From Pirellula staleyi DSM 6068 (GTDB lineage Bacteria > Planctomycetota > Planctomycetia > Pirellulales > Pirellulaceae), in the NCBI GenBank assembly GCA_945875845.1, contig CAMCMB010000001.1, positions 62,001 through 126,000 on the forward strand: a stretch of 64,000 bases of DNA, read 5' to 3'. A model generated the notes under the pieces. The model searched no databases, had not been told where the DNA came from, and saw nothing but the letters and a program-made list of their open reading frames with translations. Below, piece by piece: positions 27,546 through 37,003 of the stretch (within the stretch, counting starts at the first letter, position 1; the number at the start of each line of letters is the position of its first letter). The translations under genes and the position numbers were made by a program.

Positions 27546-29198
27546 ATGAGAATACTAATTGTTGGAGGGGTCGCTGGTGGTGCATCTGCGGCCGCGCGGG
27601 CTAGGCGTGTCAATGCGGATGCGGAGATCGTCATTCTCGAGAAAGGCCCGGTAGTTTCGTTTGCCAATTGTGGGCTTCCTTATCACATTGGCGGTGAGAT
27701 CCAAGAACGAGCGAAACTGTTGGTCGCGACATCAGACCTTTTCTGGAATCGGTTCCGAATCGAGGTGCGAATACAAAACGAAGTCGTCTCGATCGATCGA
27801 GAGGCCAAGAAGATCGCTATCGTCGAACACAGTGCAGAGCATCCGGGGGGCCATCGATCCGAATTGAGTTACGATCGATTGATTCTAGCGACAGGGTCGC
27901 AACCGACCACACCACCACAACTCCAGCCATTGCCGTCGAACGCATTTCACTTATGGACCCTGAATGACATGGATCGAATCATGTCATTCATCGCGGATCA
28001 CGCTCCGAAATCCGCAGTCGTGATCGGTGGCGGCTTCGTCGGACTCGAAGTAGCGGAACAACTCCATCACCGCCAAACGAACGTAACATTGATCGACCGT
28101 TCCCCACAGGTTCTACAACCGATCGATCAACTGTTCGCGAAGATCATTGAGGAGCATCTGGAATCCAAGGGGATTCGTTTGTTTTTGAATGCAATCATCT
28201 CGAACGTTGTAAAAAATGGTGATCGCGCGACAGCCGTCGAATTGACAGACGGTCGTTCCGTTCCCACGGACCTCTTGATCGTGGGGGCTGGAGTTCTCCC
28301 GAGAATTGCACTTGCCGAACAAGCAGGCTTGACCATTGGCAGTAATGGCGGCGTTGTGGTGAACGAGCACATGCAGTCCTCGGATCCGGATATCTATGCG
28401 GTGGGCGATATTGTAGAACTCCATCATGGAGTGACGGGGCAGTTGGCTCGCATTCCGCTGGCGGGGCCGGCCAACCGTGGCGGTCGTATCGCTGGCGAAC
28501 ATGCGGCTCGAGGACAATCGGATCCAATGGGATCCATACTGGGAACCTCCATCGTTCGAGTCTTTGATTTGACAGCCGCTTGCACCGGACTAAACGAGTC
28601 CGCATTGCAGTCCAAAGGGATCGAATATCGAAGCGCCATCATCCAAGCAGCCAGTCATGCAAGCTACTACCCTGGCGCTCAATCGATGCAACTCAAAATC
28701 CTGTATTGTCCCGTCGATGGTAAGATCCTTGGGGCACAAGCCGTGGGTGGTGAAGGTGTCGACAAGCGGATCGATGTTATCGCAACCGCGATTCACTTTG
28801 GCGGGACGGTTAGGCAACTTGCTCAACTTGACCTAGCATATGCGCCACCCTATGGCAGCGCGAAAGACCCAGTCCATATGGTCGCTTTTGCGGCATGCAA
28901 TGATTTGGATTCGGCACCAACCTTGATTGAACCAACTTCATTATTAGATGGGAAACAGGTTGTCGACGTGCGAACGCAGCGCGAACGACAGCAGTTGCCG
29001 TTACCCAATGCGATCGCCATCGAGATCGACCAATTCGCGGAGCGATGGACGGAACTCGATCCCAATTTGCCGACCGTTGTCGTGTGTCATTCCGGCAAAC
29101 GAGCTCACATTGGCGCGTGTTGGCTGAAGAACAAAGGCTTCAAAAATGTTTCCAATCTGACGGGTGGAATGTCGATGCGTTCGATGGACTCGCGTTGA
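27546..29198 (+). CDS. CoA-disulfide reductase-like flavoprotein fused to rhodanese
   Basis: A 550-residue enzyme. Residues 1-450 are a pyridine nucleotide-disulfide oxidoreductase of the CoA-disulfide reductase type: FAD motif VGGVAGGASAAARAR at the start, the single active cysteine C42 in SFANCGLPY, NAD(P) motif VVIGGGFVGLEVAE near 160, and FAD motif VYAVGD near 280. Residues about 460-550 are a rhodanese domain with active-site loop VVVCHSGKRAH (cysteine near 515). This CoADR-rhodanese fusion is known for reducing CoA-disulfide, CoA-persulfide or polysulfide with NAD(P)H. A strong inverted repeat begins one base after the stop. Confidence 0.9.
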   Translation: MRILIVGGVAGGASAAARARRVNADAEIVILEKGPVVSFANCGLPYHIGGEIQERAKLLVATSDLFWNRFRIEVRIQNEVVSIDREAKKIAIVEHSAEHPGGHRSELSYDRLILATGSQPTTPPQLQPLPSNAFHLWTLNDMDRIMSFIADHAPKSAVVIGGGFVGLEVAEQLHHRQTNVTLIDRSPQVLQPIDQLFAKIIEEHLESKGIRLFLNAIISNVVKNGDRATAVELTDGRSVPTDLLIVGAGVLPRIALAEQAGLTIGSNGGVVVNEHMQSSDPDIYAVGDIVELHHGVTGQLARIPLAGPANRGGRIAGEHAARGQSDPMGSILGTSIVRVFDLTAACTGLNESALQSKGIEYRSAIIQAASHASYYPGAQSMQLKILYCPVDGKILGAQAVGGEGVDKRIDVIATAIHFGGTVRQLAQLDLAYAPPYGSAKDPVHMVAFAACNDLDSAPTLIEPTSLLDGKQVVDVRTQRERQQLPLPNAIAIEIDQFAERWTELDPNLPTVVVCHSGKRAHIGACWLKNKGFKNVSNLTGGMSMRSMDSR

Positions 29199-29269
29199 GC
29201 CGTTGGGCGATAGCCCCGGTTTTCCAATTGCTCGACATTCGTCGAGAACCGGGGCTATCGCCCAATGGC
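29199..29269. repeat. Long inverted repeat immediately after the CoADR gene
   Basis: Arms GCCGTTGGGCGATAGCCCCG-GTT (29199-29221) and AACCGGGGCTATCGCCCAAT-GGC (29247-29269) are reverse complements with one G-T type mismatch and a 25-base loop. It may act as a transcript 3' end, but no T-run follows, so a dispersed hairpin element is as likely. Confidence 0.85.
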
Positions 29270-29324
29270 TATCAGTTTGTTTCACTCGAAGACTCATACC
29301 GTTGTGCTCGTGCTCAGTCCTAAC

Positions 29325-30095
29325 CTATTCCTGCTTCTTCGGCGGAGATGGTAAGCACGCAAACAATAGATCCGGCGTCAGTGTCCAGTACCCAACCCAG
29401 ACACCTGAATGTGCCAAGGCGCACCCGATCCAAACATTGCAAGTGCGGAAAAGATGGTACTTGCCCGTTGCTTCGTAGAAAGCGTCGCGTTGGTGATAGT
29501 GGGCATTGGGAATGGGTATTAAAGAACCCTCTGCGTTGTGCTTAAACGTTTTCGAGACAAATTGGCACAGGCGATTGAACTGGATGGGTGAAAGTCGAAT
29601 TTTTCGCGATTTGGTTTCTTGCCAATCCATGTCTTCTAATAACTCTACATGAACAACCGTTTCGCCGAGTCCAGCAAAGGCGAATAGCACGTTGGAGACT
29701 TTCAAATCGTCCCAAGTTTGTGTTTCCATATAGAATTGTCGATTTCCCCACCCAAATACTGCGACCTGGTAGCGCTCGTCAAACGCTGGGAAATCCAAGG
29801 GCATGAGATGATCCCGCCATGAAAACTCTTTTTCATGGATGGGCAGCACCAAATCGACGTGTACTCCATTGTTGATCAAAAGGATATCGATACCGTCCGC
29901 TTCGGCGTGAGTGAATTCCTGATTGACAGGCACATTTCCCAGAATCCAGGCCGCCAACGCAAACAGGATGATCAAAACGACGAATAACCCGATGAAACGA
30001 AACAGCCATCGGCGCAGAAACCGAAACCAAGTATTTTGCTTCGTGCGAGCGTGCGATCGAGGTACTTCTGAATTAGCAGGCTCGATCGTCGTCAT
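29325..30095 (-). CDS. TIGR02117 / DUF2459 family membrane-anchored protein
   Basis: A 256-residue protein with a basic N-terminus, one membrane segment (about 31-52, FIGLFVVLIILFALAAWIL) and an extracytoplasmic domain of the DUF2459 (TIGR02117) family. Family stretches are INNGVHVDLVLPI near 75-90, VAVFGWGNRQFYMETQTWDD near 110-130, RLCQFV, and FRTCNVWIGCALAHSGVWVGYWTLTP near 215-240. The conserved His, Cys and Asn suggest a papain-like enzyme fold, but the activity is unknown. The start at 30095 gives a normal-length protein. It is divergent from the DUF1592 gene. Confidence 0.85.
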   Translation of the reverse strand: MTTIEPANSEVPRSHARTKQNTWFRFLRRWLFRFIGLFVVLIILFALAAWILGNVPVNQEFTHAEADGIDILLINNGVHVDLVLPIHEKEFSWRDHLMPLDFPAFDERYQVAVFGWGNRQFYMETQTWDDLKVSNVLFAFAGLGETVVHVELLEDMDWQETKSRKIRLSPIQFNRLCQFVSKTFKHNAEGSLIPIPNAHYHQRDAFYEATGKYHLFRTCNVWIGCALAHSGVWVGYWTLTPDLLFACLPSPPKKQE

Positions 30096-30301
30096 GGATG
30101 CATCTGTCGATTCTTGTTGAAGTCGTTTCCGGCTACTTCTACGGCGTTAACCGTTTTGGGTTCGAGCATCCGACACTCTTCGGGCAACTTCTAGTAAGTT
30201 GATCTACAGTCACTTACACTCTTTCTAAGGGACCCGACGTCCTAACCCGTCGTCAGATCTGCCAACCAACCCGTCCGTCGACAACACCAAGCAACTGTGA
30301 A

Positions 30302-33300
30302 ATGAAAATGACGTACTTCGCGTCGAACGCCATCCATCAACTCCGCAACCCATCGAGAACGATCGTACTGATCTTCTGTTCGATTCGACTGCTCCAGCCC
30401 ATCCAAGCTGCTGATGGCCCGAGCCGCGACGGCAAAAGCTTAGAAAATGCATTTGGACAGGTTGTGAAACCGTTCTTGATGCAAAACTGCGTGCGCTGTC
30501 ATGATGCCGACAAATTGACATCAGGCATTCGCGTAGATCAGCTCAATGCCGAAGTTGAGGATCGACACATTCGGTTGTGGCAAGATATTCGGAAACAAAT
30601 CGTTGATAAGGCCATGCCGCCTGAGGAAGAGACGCAACCGACTGAGGCCGAGCGGCAAGCTGTCGCTGAGTGGATCCATCAGGCTCTCGAAACGGCTCGA
30701 TCGCGCCCTTTACCAAACAATGGCGTCACCCGTCGGCTGACTGTCGCACAGTACCGCAACACGTTGCGCGAGCTCTTGTTGTTGGAAGACAACATGACAG
30801 ACTTGCTCCCACCGGACGCCGTTTCTCGCGATGGGTTTGTTAATAATCAAGAGACACTTCTCTTCTCGCCCTTGTTGTTAGAAGCTTATTTTGAGGTCGC
30901 CGAGGAATCGCTTCGACGCTGCATTGTCGATTCGACTTCGAAACCTAAGATCCAAAATTTTCGCGTTGAGCTTGGTGATTCGATCAATCCCCAACCATTC
31001 CCGGACCCGCTTATTCTGGGCGCAGGAAGTTTGCTACTGAATAACAAAGATGTTTTGGTGAAGGAACTGACGCCTAACAAACCATTTGACTTCGAGCCCT
31101 TTGCGATGAGGACCAAGCATCGGTTTATCGAAGGATACGCTGGCAATGATACTGTGCGCGGATGGAGGGAGTACGACAGTATCTACCATTCCGTGTTCGC
31201 CTGTATGCGCGGCACCGATGGATACCCCAAGGGTCGAGCGTACAGCACCGTCCCCCAAGGATTGTTGCTGCGTCCAGCTATTCCAAGTTCCGAGCTTTTT
31301 CAAGTGGAAAGCACATACGGGCCAAAAGCAAACTTCAAAGTATCGCTCCGTGAATTGCCAGAGGGAGGCCTTTTTCGCGTCCGTGTCATGGCAGCGAAAT
31401 ACAACGACGGACTATTGCTGGATCGCGGCGATACCGCCCAATCACTGGAACAGCCCGATGCGGTCCTTTGTCATGACCTGGAGACACCCCAAACCATAAC
31501 GATTCCGCGTTCCGGTATTTACCAAGTGGATGTTTACCCTAGTGGAACGAAGTCAACGACTCCATCGAAAAAGCCTAAAGAAAAGCCCAACGATTGGACG
31601 CTTTCCTTAGGTGATCGCGAGTTTACAGGCGCGCTAAGTCAGCCGGCATTCCTGGTGTTGAGACTTGATGCGGGTGAACTCTCACTGAAGGCGCGACACC
31701 CTGGTTCGGTGTCCGTAGACAAAGTTGTTCTTTCATCTTTAGGTCATGATCATGAGCTTGCGAAGCGATTTGCTGTCTTTGAGCAGCGTTCGCCGAAGCT
31801 TGGCGTTCACCTCGGACTGCGACGCGATTGCGGCAGCACGCTTGCTCCCGTTGGAGAACCGCAAACCGTCTCCTCCGACAAACTCACTCGCTTTGTGTTT
31901 GAAGGAGCAATTAGGAATTTCCCCAGTCCAGATGTCGAGAAGGACAACATCAATTACCTTGCGGGAATCCGTGAGATTGGCGTGCGGAGCGAGTACACCG
32001 ATGGTCGGGATATGCCTCGGCTATTGATTCGGTCGGTAGAATTCGAAGGTCCATTTTACGAGCAATGGCCACCGCCCGCCCATCAGAACATTTTTATCGA
32101 ATCGGATCAAAAGAAGGATTCAGTCGCGTATGCACGCGAGATCCTTCGGGCGTTTGCTTCCCGAGCGTATCGCCGCCCCATTTCTGTCGACGAAGAAACG
32201 CAACTGATGAATGTGTTCGAGCAATCGTCGGCTGAGGGTTGTAATTTCCAGGACAGCGTTACGAGCGCATTGCTTGTTGTGCTGACGTCCCCGCAGTTCT
32301 TGTTCTTGATCGAAAATAGCGAGTCACCTGAACCAGAGCGGTTGAACGAAAACGAGTTGGCTTCGAAACTCTCGTATTTCTTGTGGAATGGGCCTCCCGA
32401 CCAAGAGTTGATGACGTTGGCAGCCAACGGCAACTTGAGCGATCAGATGCAATCGGAAGTTGGTCGTATGATGGATGATCCTCGCTTCTCGCGGTTTGTC
32501 TCCGAATTTGCATCTCAATGGCTGGCCCTCGAAAAATTTAGTGTGCTCGAACCGGACAGCGGTCGGTTTCCAAAACTCACTCGCGACACGCGAGCTCAAC
32601 TGCAACAGGAACCCATCCAGTTTCTGGAGTACCTGATTCAAAACAACCTTGCGTTGACGAACTTGATTGAATCGGATTTCTTGCTTGCGAACGAAGTGAT
32701 CGCTAGTTTTTACGATCTCGCCGATAAGACAGAGAGCGGCTTCGAGTTTGTTCCAATCACACACAACCGACGAGATTTGGGAGGCATGCTCACGCAAGCG
32801 GCGATCATGGCGGGGCTCTCCGACGGTCGGGAATCGAACCCTGTAAAACGAGGAGCTTGGTTGGCGCGACGCATCATTGCCGAACCACCTGACGATCCAC
32901 CGCCAAATGTGCCGACTCTTTCCGAAGAAACGAAAGGACTTTCGTTGCGAGAGCGAATCGAACGACACCGCAATCAACCTGGTTGCGTTCAATGCCATTT
33001 GAAAATCGACCCGTGGGGAGTCCCATTCGAAGAGTTCGACGCGGGTGGTCGTCTGAAACAGCAATCCGTCGACGCCCGCTCTACTTTGCCGGACAAATCG
33101 AACATTGCCGGCGTCAACGACTTGAAACGCTATCTCTCCCAAGATCGCATCGATCAGGTAGCATTCAGCTTTCTAAAGCATCTGGCAACTTACGCAACCG
33201 GACGAAATCTAGCGTACAATGAACTGGAATCCCTGAAAGGAGCCGGTAAATCGCTTAAGGCCAACGGCTACCGCATGCAGGATATGATCAGGTTTGTCAT

Positions 33301-33328
33301 CAACAGCGACTTGTTTCTCACGAAATAA
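30302..33328 (+). CDS. DUF1592 multi-domain protein with cytochrome c-like motif
   Basis: A 1008-residue exported protein of a planctomycete family. Order: hydrophobic export signal (about 20-38); a haem-type motif CVRCH at 63-67; DUF1587 ([19 protein letters not shown] near 140); a long insert at about 220-560 with a beta-rich carbohydrate-binding-like region ([20 protein letters not shown], residues 395-490); DUF1595/DUF1592 ([35 protein letters not shown] near 660-700); DUF1588 ([13 protein letters not shown] near 845, then [12 protein letters not shown] near 895); and DUF1585 at the end ([10 protein letters not shown]). It is followed by a DUF1552 gene, the usual partner. An envelope electron-transfer role is inferred from the CxxCH motif only. 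Confidence 0.9.
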   Translation: MKMTYFASNAIHQLRNPSRTIVLIFCSIRLLQPIQAADGPSRDGKSLENAFGQVVKPFLMQNCVRCHDADKLTSGIRVDQLNAEVEDRHIRLWQDIRKQIVDKAMPPEEETQPTEAERQAVAEWIHQALETARSRPLPNNGVTRRLTVAQYRNTLRELLLLEDNMTDLLPPDAVSRDGFVNNQETLLFSPLLLEAYFEVAEESLRRCIVDSTSKPKIQNFRVELGDSINPQPFPDPLILGAGSLLLNNKDVLVKELTPNKPFDFEPFAMRTKHRFIEGYAGNDTVRGWREYDSIYHSVFACMRGTDGYPKGRAYSTVPQGLLLRPAIPSSELFQVESTYGPKANFKVSLRELPEGGLFRVRVMAAKYNDGLLLDRGDTAQSLEQPDAVLCHDLETPQTITIPRSGIYQVDVYPSGTKSTTPSKKPKEKPNDWTLSLGDREFTGALSQPAFLVLRLDAGELSLKARHPGSVSVDKVVLSSLGHDHELAKRFAVFEQRSPKLGVHLGLRRDCGSTLAPVGEPQTVSSDKLTRFVFEGAIRNFPSPDVEKDNINYLAGIREIGVRSEYTDGRDMPRLLIRSVEFEGPFYEQWPPPAHQNIFIESDQKKDSVAYAREILRAFASRAYRRPISVDEETQLMNVFEQSSAEGCNFQDSVTSALLVVLTSPQFLFLIENSESPEPERLNENELASKLSYFLWNGPPDQELMTLAANGNLSDQMQSEVGRMMDDPRFSRFVSEFASQWLALEKFSVLEPDSGRFPKLTRDTRAQLQQEPIQFLEYLIQNNLALTNLIESDFLLANEVIASFYDLADKTESGFEFVPITHNRRDLGGMLTQAAIMAGLSDGRESNPVKRGAWLARRIIAEPPDDPPPNVPTLSEETKGLSLRERIERHRNQPGCVQCHLKIDPWGVPFEEFDAGGRLKQQSVDARSTLPDKSNIAGVNDLKRYLSQDRIDQVAFSFLKHLATYATGRNLAYNELESLKGAGKSLKANGYRMQDMIRFVINSDLFLTK

Positions 33329-33408
33329 AGAAGACCGCGTTCACTCGTGTTGAATGCACACCTCAAACACCCTACCCACCCCTCCACCCATTTCAAATCC
33401 TCCGAAAC

Positions 33409-34743
33409 ATGAGTACCTTCAAACAAATTGACCGTCGTGCGTTTATTCGAGGTGTAGGTGGAGTTGCACTTGCTCTACCGGTGCTTGATGCCATGGGGAA
33501 CGGAGTGACGGAGGAGATTCCACGCCGGTTCTGTGCGATCTATACGGCGAACGGGATGTCCCTCCCAAAATCGGAGCATGACATCAACGAGTGGAGTTGG
33601 TTTCCAACGGCACAGAACAATAGCGAATTTGTCTTCAGCAAGTCGACCGAACCGCTAAGTCCGTTCCGCAAGCAGCTCAGCTTCATGGGTGGGTTGTATC
33701 ATCCGTCCGGCCCCAAATCGGATCCACATCAATGCTCCGACATGTGGCTCACTGGCGCACCGCTGCATAACTCGAAACCAGGGACTTATAATTCCGTCGG
33801 ACTCGATCAAGTTGTAGCACTTCACACCAAGCGATTTTGCCGGCAACCTTCGCTGGTGCTATCGATCGATGCTGGCACAGGATTTTTGTCTCGAACCGGA
33901 ACGATCTCCTACAGCCTCGACGGAAGACCGATTCCGGCCGAGAACAATCCCCGTCGCGTATTTGATCGATTGTTTCGCGTCGACCCTGCATCGCTAACAT
34001 CCGTACGGAACAAACTGCAACTTCGCATCAAGCTAGTCGATGCTGTGGGCGATAGCGCGCGCGCATTGCAGCAACAACTCGGCAAGTCAGACAGGGAACG
34101 CATGGATGAGTATTTGACCTCGCTAAATGAAGTGGAGTCAAGATTGATCGCATCTGAGCAATGGATTGATATTCCGCTGAAACAACAGGACTATTCGCAC
34201 TTGAATCTGGATGTTACGACCGAAGGGGAACCAGCAGAGTACTATCGCAATATGTTCGATCTGATTGCGTTGGCGTTCGATGCGGACATCACGCGATCGG
34301 TTGCGTTCATGCTCAATCGCGAAGACGGAATGGGGATAAGCGATACTTTTCCGTTGAAGCTGGGACTTTCGCATACGCACCACACATTGTCCCACGCGGG
34401 CGACAAGGAGGGGCAATTGCAGTTTGCCAAGTATGATTTGTTTTTAAGCCAACAGCTTGCTCACTTCTTGAGTCAACTAGCCAAGTATCAGGATCGAAAT
34501 AGCAGTTTGCTCGACAACACAATTGTGATGTTTGGAAGTGGCGCGAGTACGACGCACAATCCACGTAACTTGCCGACGTTGATCGCGGGTGGAGCAAATA
34601 TGGGCCTCAAGCATGGGACATATTGGCGAAACGGGGAATCGCGGATGTCGAACATGTACCTCAGCATTCTCCAATCGATGGGTATTGAGCAAGGTTCCTT
34701 TGCCGACAGCACCACAACGCTCAGCAACTCGATCTTCGGGTGA
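33409..34743 (+). CDS. DUF1552 family exported protein
   Basis: A 444-residue protein with a Tat-type N-terminus ([20 protein letters not shown]) and the DUF1552 body: CAIYTANGM, GHxx-type loop [19 protein letters not shown]-like CSDMWLTGA, and [23 protein letters not shown] near 375-400. DUF1552 resembles the sulfatase/alkaline phosphatase-like DUF1501 group and almost always sits next to a DUF1592 protein, as here (80 bases downstream). Substrate and reaction are unknown. A decayed thyA fragment overlaps its downstream flank on the opposite strand. Confidence 0.9.
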   Translation: MSTFKQIDRRAFIRGVGGVALALPVLDAMGNGVTEEIPRRFCAIYTANGMSLPKSEHDINEWSWFPTAQNNSEFVFSKSTEPLSPFRKQLSFMGGLYHPSGPKSDPHQCSDMWLTGAPLHNSKPGTYNSVGLDQVVALHTKRFCRQPSLVLSIDAGTGFLSRTGTISYSLDGRPIPAENNPRRVFDRLFRVDPASLTSVRNKLQLRIKLVDAVGDSARALQQQLGKSDRERMDEYLTSLNEVESRLIASEQWIDIPLKQQDYSHLNLDVTTEGEPAEYYRNMFDLIALAFDADITRSVAFMLNREDGMGISDTFPLKLGLSHTHHTLSHAGDKEGQLQFAKYDLFLSQQLAHFLSQLAKYQDRNSSLLDNTIVMFGSGASTTHNPRNLPTLIAGGANMGLKHGTYWRNGESRMSNMYLSILQSMGIEQGSFADSTTTLSNSIFG

Positions 34744-34757
34744 GTACATTTGCTTCC

Positions 34758-35112
34758 AACAGCAACTGGTGCTGAGATATGCGGGTGCGGATCGTAGTTC
34801 ACCAATTCGAAATCCTCAAACGTGAAGTCGAATGACAGCTAAGCCGGCCATTCGCCACATAAAATTGAAAAAGCAAATGGCACGGTGGCAACGCCATCTC
34901 ATGAACATCCGCCACGTTCCATGCAGACACAATCAATCGCCTTGAGTCCGGCGTATCGCATATTTGTTGCTCGACCTGTTTGATTTGGTCAATGACACGT
35001 CCAGCAGCGCATTGCCATGATCGCCATTGCTTGCCGTACACGGGACCTAATTCTCCGTTCTCGTCCGCCCATTCATCCCAAATCGAAACGCGATTGTCTT
35101 TGAGATACAATG
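34758..35112 (-). pseudogene. thyA: Thymidylate synthase (thyA) remnant, internally deleted
   Basis: On the minus strand a frame reads [46 protein letters not shown] and [18 protein letters not shown], which is the central part of thymidylate synthase and includes the catalytic cysteine. The frame then shifts into [20 protein letters not shown] and VAV, the extreme C-terminus of the enzyme. About 90 residues between these parts (family numbering roughly 150-240) and about the first 75 residues are missing, and the normal stop after the final valine is lost. This is a dead gene. Its upstream end is fused to a truncated methyltransferase gene at about 35110. Confidence 0.9.
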
Positions 35113-35582
35113 GACTCAACTTGTTCGAGACTGTCAGGTCGACAAAGATCCCGAACAAACAACAGTCCACCCGTGCGCAAAACTCTCAATGCCTCCGGCA
35201 GAAAAGACTCGTGCGTTGGCAAATGATGCACCAACGAGTTGGACATGACCGTGTCAAAATAACTTCCTAGAAAAATCAGTTTCTTGACGTCAATAAATTG
35301 CAATTGGACTCGGTGCATTAAGCCCTGTACTTCGGGATTGTATCGTGCCAAGTCGAGCATCATCGTCGATGCGTCCGATGCCATTACGCGAACCGAGCTA
35401 TCTTGCTGGCATAATTCAATCGGAATCAGAGCCGTTCCGGTTCCAAGGTCCAAACCATCCTCACCAATTGGTCCAGCTGCAATCAAGTCTTGAACAAAAC
35501 GGCAATTGACGGCCGCATGGTCCATCGAGTCGTACTCGATAGCTTTTTGGCGATCGTTGGATCTGAGAAATTTTCGGAACAT
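35073..35582 (-). pseudogene. Class I SAM methyltransferase, 3'-truncated
   Basis: A 169-residue frame from the ATG at 35582. Residues 15-30 (AIEYDSMDHAAVNCRFV), the SAM motif GLDLGTGTALIPIELC near 40-56, the acidic loop VMASDASTMML and VMSNSLVHHLP near 118 are typical of a methyltransferase family in which [11 protein letters not shown] is followed by some 60 more residues. Here it runs only to [12 protein letters not shown] and then into foreign sequence ([10 protein letters not shown]) read in another frame from thyA. The same deletion that truncated thyA therefore probably removed its 3' end. It could still produce a protein, but it is unlikely to be fully functional. Confidence 0.72.
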
Positions 35583-35766
35583 ACGCAAGTTGTGCCGACT
35601 CGTGGCGATTCTTGCTAGTCTGAATCGCGTTGGCGTGCATTCCAGCAAAGCAAAAAATGCTAGACTATTTCTGTCAATAGTTGGAATGAAACAACGAATC
35701 CCTTCAACCGCCGTTTGGTTTGATGTCAAATCACGCTGGGCCAAGCAGAGTTTTAAGGTGTTTTCA

Positions 35767-36042
35767 ATGATTGAAACCGGTATTTCGCCCCCAGTCGAGG
35801 CATGTTCGCTATCGGAAATCTCGCCGGCGATAGAAATGAATACCGAAAGGAATACCGAAGTCGTACAGATTACGGCCCAATCTCCATTCGATCGGCGTTG
35901 GGAGATGGCAACCTGTGCATTCGATACTGCCTCAGCAGGACCTTCCGATCATCGCATGCGAGTTTACTGTTTGGATTCCGAATTAGCGTCATCAGAATTT
36001 GAAAGGCTGCAACGCGAGATCCACAGAGCGGCTCGAAGATAA
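35767..36042 (+). CDS. Small hypothetical protein upstream of ABC transporter
   Basis: A possible 91-residue protein, MIETGISPPVEACSLSEISP..., ending in FERLQREIHRAARR. I do not recognise a family, and there is no signal peptide or membrane segment. It is supported only by its position 37 bases before the ABC transporter ATPase gene on the same strand and by the absence of any competing gene. The start is uncertain, since the frame stays open upstream to 35506 across the methyltransferase gene on the other strand. Confidence 0.35.
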   Translation: MIETGISPPVEACSLSEISPAIEMNTERNTEVVQITAQSPFDRRWEMATCAFDTASAGPSDHRMRVYCLDSELASSEFERLQREIHRAARR

Positions 36043-36079
36043 CTTTCACCCATACACTCCAACGTTTGGCTAAAACTCC

Positions 36080-36964
36080 ATGCAACTTGTCATTCAGAAT
36101 CTTTCAAAGACCTACCCGGGCGGCGTTCGCGCGCTCGACAATATTTCCATGACTATCCCCACCGGAATGTTTGGGCTTCTCGGCCCGAACGGTGCCGGCA
36201 AGTCTACGCTGATGCGAACCCTGGCTACTTTGCAAAACGCAGATTCAGGGACGGCCACTCTCGGCGATCTCGATTTGCTCAACGAGAAGACAAAAGTTCG
36301 AGAAATTCTCGGCTACCTCCCACAGGAGTTCGGAGTCTACCCGCGTACAAGCGCGACAGCACTATTGACCCACTTGGCGACGCTGAAAGGGGTTGGGGAG
36401 ACTTCTTCCCAAAGGCGGGAAATCGTCTCGGGGCTACTCCAGCGCGTGAACCTTTACGACGTTCGAAACAAATACGTGGCGAACTACTCCGGTGGAATGC
36501 GACAACGCTTTGGGATCGCACAGGCCTTGCTCGGAGATCCGAAGCTTCTCATTGTCGATGAGCCAACGGCAGGACTCGATCCAGGTGAACGAAACCGTTT
36601 TTACAACTTGCTCTCGGAAGTTGGCGAGAGTGTCGTGGTGATTCTGTCAACGCATATCGTTGAAGATGTCAAGGAACTCTGCACCAACATGTCGATCATC
36701 CATCGCGGTCGATTGCTTTTTGCAGGTGCCCCGAGCCAAGCCGAGTCTTCGCTCTCCGGCAAGATCTGGGCCAAGTCGATGTCCAAGGACGATCTCAAAC
36801 GCTGCCAATCCGAAATGGATGTGATATCGAACAAGCTGATCGAGGGAAAGCCCATGGTGAGAGTTTACAGCGAGGGCAATCCGGAAAATGGATTCCAAGC
36901 GATCGAACCCAATCTGGAAGACATGTTCTTTTTCCAAATCAAACGAAATTCAAGCGCGGCATAA
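36080..36964 (+). CDS. ABC transporter ATP-binding protein
   Basis: A 294-residue ATPase with Walker A LLGPNGAGKSTLMRTL near 34-49, the Q-loop in YLPQEFGVYP, signature NYSGGMRQRFGIAQALL near 135, Walker B LLIVDEPTAGLDPGE near 157 and switch histidine VILSTHIVEDV. The C-terminal 80 residues are a typical ABC-2 exporter accessory region. It is followed after 39 bases by a permease fused to a peptidase, which must be its partner. The pair resembles ABC-2 systems of unknown substrate found in planctomycetes and Bacteroidetes. Confidence 0.92.
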   Translation: MQLVIQNLSKTYPGGVRALDNISMTIPTGMFGLLGPNGAGKSTLMRTLATLQNADSGTATLGDLDLLNEKTKVREILGYLPQEFGVYPRTSATALLTHLATLKGVGETSSQRREIVSGLLQRVNLYDVRNKYVANYSGGMRQRFGIAQALLGDPKLLIVDEPTAGLDPGERNRFYNLLSEVGESVVVILSTHIVEDVKELCTNMSIIHRGRLLFAGAPSQAESSLSGKIWAKSMSKDDLKRCQSEMDVISNKLIEGKPMVRVYSEGNPENGFQAIEPNLEDMFFFQIKRNSSAA

Positions 36965-37003
36965 TAACACCTTTCGAGCTCGTCCTGCGTAAAGTATACC
37001 TTC

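Noticed and set aside
29199-29269. Calling this hairpin a Rho-independent terminator
   Set aside because: The stem is very long and no T-run follows on either strand, so it is listed as a repeat.
32324-33142. 272-codon open frame on the minus strand
   Set aside because: It is antisense to the DUF1592 gene, whose domain motifs are strong. The composition looks like a shadow frame.
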